From contig CM056997.1 of NCBI GenBank assembly GCA_029891345.1, forward strand, positions 219,002,712-219,066,711: a stretch of DNA of 64,000 bases, given 5' to 3'. Made by a program: the position numbers and the translations under genes. Of this stretch, positions 55,631-64,000 are shown piece by piece. The DNA comes from Dryococelus australis. Taxonomy: Eukaryota > Arthropoda > Insecta > Phasmatodea > Phasmatidae. The first letter of the stretch is position 1, and each line of letters begins with the position of its first letter. A model generated the notes under the pieces. It made no database searches, was not told the DNA's origin, and saw nothing but the letters and a program-made list of their open reading frames with translations.

Positions 55631-56071
55631 CTGCAACAAACAGGTACAAATAATATTATATAATGTAAACATAGCATTAATGTAAGCTGAAAAAAAGTAT
55701 TATTAATCAAGACATTTATACACTGTGTAGCGCAACATGAGTAACTATTCAAGTAAAATTTAATACTGTACTTCATGGAAAACTTCTTACACCATTTTCC
55801 CCTCTCAATTATGAAAGTTATAATACAACGAAATCCTTTGTGAAACATAAGAAAAAAAAATTGAGTGTAACTACTGTTCTTCCAAGTATATTTATACATT
55901 GTGTAGCAAAAACATCCTTATAAAAAATATTTTCATTAATGTGATATAAGTTTTAAAACATAATAATATAGTTATTGTAATGAACCTATTTTAAAGCAAC
56001 ACTAAATTTCTTGACGAGTATAGTTGAAATCCTCACAAACAATTTAGTATATAGGCAGCAGAGTTACTTAC

Positions 56072-56201
56072 CAGAAGAAGAAAAGGAAGACAGTAGTCGT
56101 TATCTCCTTCCAATGTTAGGCTGCGTTGCTAAGCACTCCTGTGAAACCGGCGATTTGATTGAAGGGGAGTCTCTGACCCCCGATCACGGAAGTCACTTCA
56201 C
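56072..56201 (-). other. Probable leader exon of the polymerase transcript
   Basis: Acceptor TTTTGTGCAG before 56,201 and donor GTAAGTAA after 56,072 (- strand): both near-perfect. 130 nt, no long open frame. Two further candidates lie upstream: 56,287-56,404 (acceptor TTTGTAG, donor GTTAGT) and 56,458-56,598 (acceptor TTTTTGTACAG, donor GTTAAGT). They look like alternative or serial untranslated exons. Confidence 0.45.
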
Positions 56202-57032
56202 CTGCACAAAAGTTCACCACATAATGTAAAAAAAATTATATTTAAAAAATAACAAAAATATTTCTCTCATAGTGGTAAATACTAACAGAATTATATAAGC
56301 ATGAAGAAGCTGTGGTTGGCTTATGGATGTAAAGGCGTGACCACAAGTCGACAAATCAGCAACTCCAGGAATTGGCAGGACCCGTGATTGCTGACTGCGA
56401 TAATCTACAAAGGGTGAATGTGTGTTTAAAGAAATGAAACATAATTATGTACTTAACATTTAATATCGGTGCTAGAACCTAATTTCAAAAGAATTTATGG
56501 CCAGTGACAACTGACAGTCAGTGCTGACTTGCTCCAATGTCGGCTGGCAGACCAAGAACGAACCTTTGGCTAGAGGCTGACATACTGGCTGACTAGCACT
56601 GTACAAAAAAATAAACATTGTTAGTAACATTGTATTGTAAAATATATGCAAATAAATTTTATTTTAAAAAATCATTTGCATAAAAAATTTTTAAAATAAA
56701 ATATAAGAACTCGTTCTGAAACAATAATACACTTACTCTTATAATATAACAGCTAATTATAAAAATTAATTAAATAAAACTTGTTATGTAAAAAAAATTA
56801 GTGCTCTACGGCAAACCATCATTCACTTACTTTTAAAAATTAAAAGCTCATTCTTTAACAAGATTAATTTAATCAGTTATAAAAAGTTTACTTGAAAATT
56901 ATAAGATACATTAGCGAGCAAATACTCGAATAAACTGGAAGGCGACCGCGAAACCTCGCAGTAACTCGCTAGATGCAAAATGGTGACTAAGCTGAAGGGT
57001 ACTCGAATATGCAGATGGCAAGCGCTGATATC

Positions 57033-57069
57033 AGAGTGAAATATTTCGCGATGTTTCGGCCTTTATATA
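57033..57069 (-). promoter_or_regulatory. TATA plus initiator promoter for the polymerase gene
   Basis: On the - strand TATATAAAGGCC (57,069-57,058) and, 30 nt from the TATAAA start to the A, TTCACTCTG (57,041-57,033), a good arthropod initiator. The leader exons and the polymerase lie downstream. Differs from the TATAAATAC promoter of the ATPase. Confidence 0.55.
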
Positions 57070-57079
57070 GTCTAGATAA

Positions 57080-59490
57080 ATGGTGACAGATGAGGAGTAA
57101 TTTAAGGAAAGTTGTACCTCTAGTAACCATATAATTTTTTATTGGTAAACTTCCACTTCCTCCCAGCTTTCACCTACATATTTTCTCAGAAACTATGTGG
57201 CATATATGGTAATGAATATTGACCAAATATTTTCATTGTTTGACTTACCATCTCTCCCAGATATCACCTACGTATTTTCTCAGCAACTATGTGCCATATC
57301 TGTTAATGATTTTTTACCAAGCATTTTCATTGGTTGAATTACCCTCCCTCCCAGACCATCTCTTCCCCTCCCTCCTGACTGGGCATTCTCACGAGCCAGG
57401 TGCCCCCCATTTATGCTCATTAACTATGTAGGGAAAAAATACCAGGTGAATATGTGACAATTAAAATTGGTTGACAGTGTACTAAAATTAATAGTATTTA
57501 ATTAGTGTTTTATTAATTTTTTCCTTGTATCATTTTCTTTACAAAATTATTAATTCTATTTTCTTATAAATTATTTCTCTGTGGTAAAAAATTATTCATC
57601 TTAGAATAATAGTTTTAAAAAATTACTTAATAATTTTTACTCAAGTGAATAATCAATCATATGCTCTGCAGTCACTCTCCCATATTTTCGAGCAGGACGA
57701 AGTAGTGGGTTTTTCTTGGTGATGTCCTAATATTTTTAATAAAATATATTCCAGAATTAATTACTATTCTGAGTATTACTACTGCTGATGCTTTACCCTA
57801 TCAAGGTATAGCGACACACGTAAATATTTTATTCACATACACACTGTGACCACTGACAGCAAAATTTATTCACCTTATGTAAGGACAATACAACCATGTG
57901 GTGTGTTTTTGTTCTATTTAATTATTTGTTTTTAGAAAAAAAGCAAAAGGGGTTTGTTACTCAATTGCTCAAAGAGAACTTGTGAACTAACTCATCCACC
58001 ACAATTTGCAATATACTGCATCAGATTATGGTTGTTGGTGTAGAAGAAAATAGTACTCATTATAATGTAGAAATTTTTTTGTCTTATATACTAATTAGTT
58101 TAGTATAATTGCATCTGTCTAGTTGAAATATATGGCCGAATACAGGCTTTTGGCCTGCATGTTGGATCTTTAATCAACTGCATGATTACAACTGCATATC
58201 ACCACAAGGGTTATAAGCTCCTAGTGAGTTCCCTGTGGGAAGTTGTATCAATGTCAACTGCCACAGGTGTGTCGGTTAATTAATAGGGGTTATGTCTTTT
58301 TAATCAGTGGTATGTACATATGTCTGTCTGTATAATATTCTACCATTTTAATAATAAAAATATCATAAACATTTTCAATATAATTATTTTAATATAAACA
58401 TTTATAATATCACAACTAATATGGATTAATTTACCACTGATGAATTAAAACACAATATCAGTATGGACCAATACTTACATATTTCCGATATAACCACGTT
58501 AGAACCCAAATCCCTATCTTAATCTTATTCCGAAAATATACCGCAGGAGTAGAATACATACTAATTATATCACTCTGATTTACAACACCATCATGAACTG
58601 GTAAATGTCTTCCAATGGTGGGGCATTTGAAAGGTTTACTTTTTTTTTGTGAGCCACCATTTCCTGTGACTATCACAAAGTGTTTGAAAAATGGTATTTA
58701 TGGTGTGAAGTTTAAATTTTCTAGTTTCAAGTGTTTTGTGAATCATGTAAGTCAGCAAATAAACTATTTCCTATCAGAGGCCAACAAGTGATTTTACTGA
58801 AGCATACATCCAAAAGTTAGACACGTATTCAGGGATTAAGAAGTAAGGAGTAAGGTAATGCATTTTAAAAATTATGTTGTCTTAAATTGTTGTTAGAATA
58901 TTTTAAAAGTATTTTGGTCTTCGAAAATCTTATTTTGTCATAATTTATTTTATTTTATTGTATTTCTAACAATTTTTTCATGGAAAGTTGAATTTTGTTG
59001 AACATAGTATTGTGCGAGTTTTTAAAATGTATGTGGCCTAACACAGCACCACCAAAAAGATAAACAGAACCCTAACTAGTATACTATGTGGTCATAAAAA
59101 TAAAAAAAGTTCGGAATGAGAACCAGCTATAGTAGTAGCCTTGGTACAGAAATTGCCAGTTCTTCAATGTCTGTCATTGGATTCATAGTTTGATTTCTTT
59201 ACCGCCAAAATAGCTGCGGCAGAGGGATACATCCTGATCGCACTTCATTTCGAGAACTGTCAAAATTTACTGAAGTTATATGAAACAGACTATAAGAATT
59301 TTAAAAAGTCATATTCTCTAATAAATGCTGTTTTCGAGATGAAATTTCGTTGTAAAGAAAACTTTTATGTACGACAGTGCATTCAGCTTAATATGCACGA
59401 CTCCCAACTTCCATATATATAAATATATATAATATATAAATATATATATAAATAAATATATATATAAGCTCCCCCAGCTTTCAAGCAGTA
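57080..59490. other. Interior of the Polinton, no gene recognised
   Basis: AT-rich. CTCCCAGATATCACCTACG-TATTTTCTCAG recurs at 57,165-57,190 and 57,255-57,285 as a ~85-bp direct duplication. TATA-type simple repeats at 59,415-59,467. No capsid- or protease-like frames found. Confidence 0.4.
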
Positions 59491-59495
59491 TAGGC

Positions 59496-59612
59496 TGTTC
59501 ACGATAAAATCAGTGCTTTCGAAAGCCCTTCTTAAGAGCTGCTTGTATACACATTGTGTTTTCTTCTGTCTTATAACATTGCCATGGGCCTCATACGTTG
59601 GCCAATTATTAT
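59496..59612. mobile_element. MITE family A, left-end fragment
   Basis: TGTTCACGATAAAATCAGTGC, TTTCGAAAGCCCTTCTTAAG and ATTGCCATGGGCCTCATACG match the family; the right part is cut by a SINE fragment. Confidence 0.6.
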
Positions 59613-59614
59613 TA

Positions 59615-59717
59615 GCTGGTGAGGTTTTCTCGTCTCCCTGCATTTGCATTCCGATGCTGCTCCATTCTCACCTCACTTCACCCTCATCGACTCTCAAGAC
59701 CTCGTTAACTTACATAT
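59615..59717 (+). mobile_element. SINE 3' fragment
   Basis: GATGCTGCTCCATTCTCACC and CTCTCAAGACCTCGTTAAC parallel CGGCACTGCTTCATACGCAC and CTCTTAATACCTCGATGTT of the 7.0-kb SINE. No tRNA head. Confidence 0.55.
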
Positions 59718-60780
59718 AATTTTTTTGCACCAAATGTTGCAGAAAGTGGAAATATTTCGTATGACTGTACTTACAATTGTATTTTAACAACTATAACTTT
59801 TGAGCCTGTGGAAAGTGTTTGAGTAGTTCCTTGTGCCAGCAGTAATCCAATAGCATTATCCAGGAATAATACTCCCCTTTTCCAGTACCAATTATGTGTA
59901 TTTGAAATATAGGTCAGATTTTTTTAAATAAAAAATTTATATAATTCTGTTGGTACATTATACTATATACACATTAATATTTTCGGGTGCTTGTGGATGT
60001 GTATGTTTTACAAACACTTCTACCATCTAAATATCTACATGAAATAATTTTGCAATGCGGGGACGTTTTGGATGTATATTATTGCACACTTTTTTAAAAT
60101 TATATAGCATTTAAATCTTATATGTCTGTGAATAATACGTGTGTAGAAACCCATCTAAAATTCTACTTCCAGGGTATTCATTCGCCTAGTGCAAACAAAG
60201 CTTAGAAAATTACGCCAAAGGGAGACAACGAACCACTTTTGTGTACATATTTTTATAGAATAACTGTAAGCATTCGATATTAATAAATTATTAAGCAAAT
60301 ACAACATTGTTTTAAGATCTTTTTATTTCATGCCAGGCTCGGTAGGGTGGATGCAGCGAGCATAATGACATCATTTCTGAATACAAAGGCCATGATGTCA
60401 CCTGGTGCTCTCACGTACATACCACCTCTCCCACACACTGATAGTGCAATAGACACCAGCCGGGTGTGTAATCTAAACATGCTATGTGTTGTCCCACACG
60501 TGGCCTCGCTCATGATGTAACTGCTATTATCCAATAGCTGGACACTCTCCGCAAGCTGCGGTCTTACAATAGCCGACATGTCATTTTTAATGCCTTCCAC
60601 CTGTACGTAATTATTTCTTACAAAATATGTTTTCAGGAAAAAATTATATTAGTTTGATAATAATTGAGAAATTTAACTACCAGCTTTCCAGTGTAACCTG
60701 GCAGTTTATTTTTAAATCGCTGGAATAAAATTCTGAATAATCGAATGGTGTATGAAACTTATAATGGAAGCTATTTCACA
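59718..60780. other. No supported gene
   Basis: AT-rich with one 90-codon - strand frame at 60,328-60,600 in a GC-richer patch. That frame has no recognised family. Confidence 0.4.
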
Positions 60781-61725
60781 CATATTGGATGAATAGTAGC
60801 AATCTTATAGTGAGATAAATGGGTCACAGTTCGAACACCAGCCCGAGTTTGAGATCAATATTAACGAACTTCGTATGTGTTTTTCTGTCTATTTATGTGC
60901 TTAAACATACCTGCTATAAAGGTCAATGCGATATCTATTGGTTAGGCATGTCGTGGGACTGTGGGTTCGAGTCCTGAAATTATAAAATCTGTTAACTTTC
61001 TATCAAACTCAAAAAATACCGTTATTTTTCGCAGTATTCATGTGTGCTTGACATAAATATTTATGAAGACATCAAAGGCGAGGTATGGTGTAACTCCTAG
61101 AGTTCGAGTATAGAAAAATATAAATGACATATATTTACTATCGGAATTATAAATAAATAGGAGACAATTTTTTAGGAACTTATAATAAAGTCGAAATAAC
61201 TGCTCTAACTATAGGATACGGGGATCAGGGTAATATAAGTGGTTTGCTATTAGATTAATGACGTGAGTTTTCGAAGCTTATTAGCGAGGTTTGTGTGTCA
61301 ACTACTGGCTGATTGTGTACACTCGTTATAAATGCCTAAGCAATATCATGGCGTAGAGATCTGCGTTCGAGATCCTGTAACTATTTAAAAAATAGTTTTT
61401 CTGTGTTGTACTTAAAATTTATCAATTTTGTACAGTGTTTCAGAGACCGCTTTCGGAATGTATAATAAATGGGAAAAATAAGTTTAAGGTAACAGATATA
61501 GGAATCATGGTAGGATAAGAGGATCGCAATTCGACTAGCGACCTGAGTTTTGGAAACATTTTTAGTATTGTTCACACATGACATTTTCAAATTGTAATAT
61601 TCATGTGCACTTGATATAAATAAATTACTGTTAGGAATTGTGTAACATCCCAAGTTCGAGACCCGAAAATATTAAAATCGTATTAATTTTCTATATCGAA
61701 CTTATAAAATATCGGATGATGTTTT
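60781..61725 (+). repeat. Diverged tandem units each with a tRNA-type B box
   Basis: GGGTTCGAGTCC (60,963), AGAGTTCGAGTA (61,099), GCGTTCGAGATCC (61,371) and CAAGTTCGAGACCC (61,652), each followed by TATAAAATC/TATTAAAATC-like sequence, plus CATGTG-ACTTGA-ATAAATA (61,043; 61,606) and GACCTGAGTTTT-GAA (61,262; 61,545). Loose period ~280 bp. The 60,930-60,975 unit also has an A-box-like CTATTGGTTAGGC. Likely an old tRNA-derived tandem family. Confidence 0.5.
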
Positions 61726-61834
61726 TTTTTCCTTAATGATGGGATAATTTTTGTATAGAACAAGCTGATACCTTAGTATCAGGGGAAGATAAGATCACTT
61801 TGGAAGCTTTCTCTCGATATACTGTGAATTCAAA

Positions 61835-61920
61835 GACCTTCCTTTGATTTCAACGATCACGGATCGCTAACTCGGCGGCATTAGGGAATATCCTGTAAGA
61901 AGAGTCCTTTTATAAAAACT
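61835..61920 (+). promoter_or_regulatory. Relict of the Polinton promoter region
   Basis: GACCTTCCTTTGATTTCAACGATCACGG resembles GACATGCCTTTGACTTCGATGATCATGG at 37,295 in the right arm of the inverted repeat, and GTCCTTTTATAAAAACTATG follows as CCCTTTTATACATG does there. The TATAAATAC part is lost. Described in two short halves here; no gene follows before the terminal repeat. Confidence 0.4.
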
Positions 61921-62239
61921 ATGTTATATTTTTATTTGTAAACCAGCAAACCAAAGTTTATTTTTTAGTTTTATTTTTGTCATTCTATGACAAACTGATT
62001 TTAATTCTGAGATGAGAGGTTATGATCTGAATATGTTAATTTTAACTTACTTGTTTATTTACACGATTGTATACAATTAGTTTCTTTTACTTAAAAATAT
62101 AATTATTTATTTTATTCGTTATTTCGAGAGAGAATTGATGTTTTAATTTAATGTCCGTTTCGTTTTACCGGAAGCAGTTTCTCGCCAATAAGAGCAGGTT
62201 TTTAGGAAGTTGCCGTAAGTCGTTGCTCTTGGGGAAGGC

Positions 62240-63548
62240 ATTTGAAGGGTCAAGCGGCGATAATGCCATGTCGAAAAATATACTTATTCCAACCCAAATG
62301 ATGTATGAGGAGTTCCAACCCAAAGGAAGTATGAGCAGTTCCAACACGGAGGAAGGATGACCAAACATATAAATTAATTTTTTTAGTAACAAAATTTTAT
62401 TTTACTAAAATGTAAAATAAATGAGTGCTTTTATAGAGACTCTATTTTATACTTAAAAATTCTGCCATAAACTTTTTTAAAGTGGCATTTGATACAACAG
62501 TTCTTTGTACACGATCGAGATGATACATTCAAACACACGCACATAATTTATTTGAAAAGTAATATATTATTGTTTACTTGTGATGATCTGGCTTTAGTAT
62601 TTGCAAAGTCCTACATGATGGTTAGTATATGTAGAAAACTTCCTTCATGCGGACCTAATGTTTAATTCAGTTGCAGGCTTGTACTTGCTCGTGAAGCCTG
62701 CTAACTCATTCTCTTTATTTACCAGATGCTGTGCAGGTACAGACCTGCTACGTGCTGACTTAGGCTATCTGACACCGTCTAGGTGTGAAAGTGGCCTGGA
62801 AGCACGTACAGACTCCATTTACCGTGCATGTACAGACTTACTCTTGACATTTACAAGGTCAATTGGTCCTATGAAAAATTTAAGTTGGCGTGGTGTGTTT
62901 AAATCAAGCAATGGTTCGTTGAAGATGTCTGAACTGTGGGCTTATGTGTGCTTGTCTTCTAGTAAGAGTTATGAGTAAATTTAGTCTGGTGACAGTTAGT
63001 AGGGCAGATTATCCGCAAAAAAAAAGTGGAAATATATCTATTGAATAGTAAAATAAGTATTTAAATATAAACAAAATAATAATATTTATTCATAGTAATA
63101 TGTATATCTTCAAGTTTCAATCACATTTGATGCTATTGCATGTCATAGGAGGGCTATAGTGATCGTTCTATACGAACAATGATAGCTGCTAACTAATCAT
63201 CATTGCCCTGACACTGAATAAGCTCTTTTTAATGTGAAAATATATTTCCTCCTAGTGCTATCTTCGCTCAGATTGAACTCATGTTCACACATAAAGCTGA
63301 CTAATCTTAGACCAGTTAATTACAATACTGATTATTAGACCCTTAACTCTTGACCCCTAAGTGACACCTAAGATCCCTAAATGACACCTAATGATTCCTA
63401 AGTGACCTCTATTGACTCCTAAATGACCCCTTATCACAACTTATTGACCCCTTATATCCCCTAAATGCCCTAATAACTCTTAAATGACCCCTAAAGACCC
63501 CATAGTGAACCCATTTGACTCTAAATGACATATCAGAGTCTATTAAGG
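62240..63548 (-). repeat. Right terminal inverted repeat of the Polinton
   Basis: Inverted copy of 49,624-50,850. GAAGCCTGC, TACATGATGGTTAG, and CCAACCCAAAGGAAGTATGA are clear shared words. It is longer than the left arm because of a degenerate CTAAATGACCCCTTA-type tandem stretch at 63,340-63,530. Confidence 0.8.
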
Positions 63549-63861
63549 CAGCTAATTGGTTGCTTCTTAGAGCAATAAGGCGGCGGGTAAGTGAAGTTCC
63601 CATCATAAGTTATGTACGTGACGTTTGAAAACAAACATGGTGACCTCCGTAAGTACGCAAATTCACCCAGCAAGTAAGCTACTTCATGTACTTCGAAAGA
63701 AAAGATGCTGCGTGTACAATACTAGAAATTAATTATGTGCTAGTATATACTTGGTGACTTCTCAGGTTGGAGCAAAGTTTGGACATGCATATACTTGAAA
63801 GGAAATTGGGAAACAGCCTACGTCAATACTTTTTTCTGTTACCGCTGTTATATATATGCTT
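63549..63861. other. Flanking sequence right of the Polinton, no gene
   Basis: Short stretch without coding or repeat similarity; CAAACATGGTGACCTCCG is AAGATGG-like but isolated. Confidence 0.4.
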
Positions 63862-64000
63862 CTCACATTAAACTGAGCACTTTTGAAACCGCTTCTTAAG
63901 ACCTACTCGTATGCACATTGTGTACTCTTACTAGCAATATAATTTATGACAGACAACAGAAACAATTACACGAAACTCCTACGACGCTCACCCTACGAGA
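63862..64000. mobile_element. MITE family A, left part, cut by the window edge
   Basis: CACATTAAACTGAGCACTTTTGAAACC then GCTTCTTAAG and GCACATTGTGTACTC match the 59.5-kb copy (TTTCGAAAGCCCTTCTTAAG, ACACATTGTGTTTTC). Confidence 0.6.

Larger units (their letters stand above)
49624..63548. mobile_element. Polinton/Maverick element, ~13.9 kb, with terminal inverted repeats
   Basis: The two ends are inverted copies over ~1.2 kb (left 49,624-50,850; right 62,240-63,548), and a Polinton-type DNA polymerase remnant lies between them. The size suits a Polinton (15-20 kb) after deletion. Apart from the polymerase I could not find capsid, protease, ATPase or integrase genes inside; 57.1-62.2 kb seems to have lost its genes. 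MITE A, a SINE fragment and tRNA-like repeats have been inserted in it. The start CTTAATAGACTC is shared by both ends; the exact first base is uncertain. Confidence 0.72.

Overview
The window looks like a stretch of a large, AT-rich, repeat-laden insect genome. Support for an insect comes from BEL/Pao and copia retroelements, Polinton/Maverick elements, Tc1-type transposons, tRNA-derived SINEs, a BRO gene remnant typical of insect large DNA viruses, and TATA plus TCAGT-type initiator promoters. I cannot name the species; a polyneopteran-type genome would fit but this is a guess. I see no convincing intact host gene. Nearly every recognisable coding stretch is a broken mobile-element or virus-derived gene, and most of the remaining short open frames look like chance.

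Layout. 0-2.9 kb: decayed Polinton block on the + strand (promoter, packaging ATPase, an uncharacterised Polinton protein with part of it inverted, integrase with chromodomain). 3.2-3.9 kb: a dispersed repeat rich in AAGATGG-type motifs, seen again at 13.5-14.6, 37.8-38.5 and 41.3-41.9 kb. 4.8-6.7 kb: a MITE, then a Tc1-type transposase fragment of which a 138-bp piece has been amplified six times. 7-14.3 kb: SINEs, tRNA-like units and several MITEs. 15.35-19.1 kb: a degraded copia element with a half-tRNA-type primer binding site. 20.0-20.7 kb: a deletion derivative of a DDE transposon with ~80-bp terminal inverted repeats. 22.9-24.2 kb: further Polinton scraps. 24.6-25.0 kb: another MITE. 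25.5-26.8 kb: an old 119-bp tandem array, followed by other diverged repeats.

30.2-33.0 kb (- strand): very AT-rich block holding a BRO-family pseudogene and a matrix-metalloproteinase pseudogene, most simply an endogenised insect DNA virus fragment or Polinton cargo. 33.3 kb: tail of a Ty3/gypsy-type integrase. 36.1-37.6 kb: Polinton ATPase N-terminus (- strand) driven from one arm of a ~355-bp inverted repeat that carries two divergent TATA/initiator promoters. 43.1-48.9 kb: an almost full-length BEL/Pao element with both LTRs. 49.6-63.5 kb: a Polinton of about 13.9 kb bounded by ~1.2-kb terminal inverted repeats, with a degenerate protein-primed DNA polymerase (51.6-55.5 kb, - strand) preceded by apparent spliced leader exons and a TATA/initiator promoter at 57.05 kb.

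How the parts relate. The Polinton pieces at 0-2.9, 22.9-24.2, 36.1-37.6 and 49.6-63.5 kb belong to the same broad group: they share gene types, and two ATPase copies share the same upstream promoter motif. No piece is functional: the polymerase has lost both active-site aspartates of its DTDS motif, one integrase has E replaced by D at the catalytic site, the copia integrase has E replaced by Q, and all carry frameshifts or stops. All identifications are from reading translations by eye; no database search was possible.
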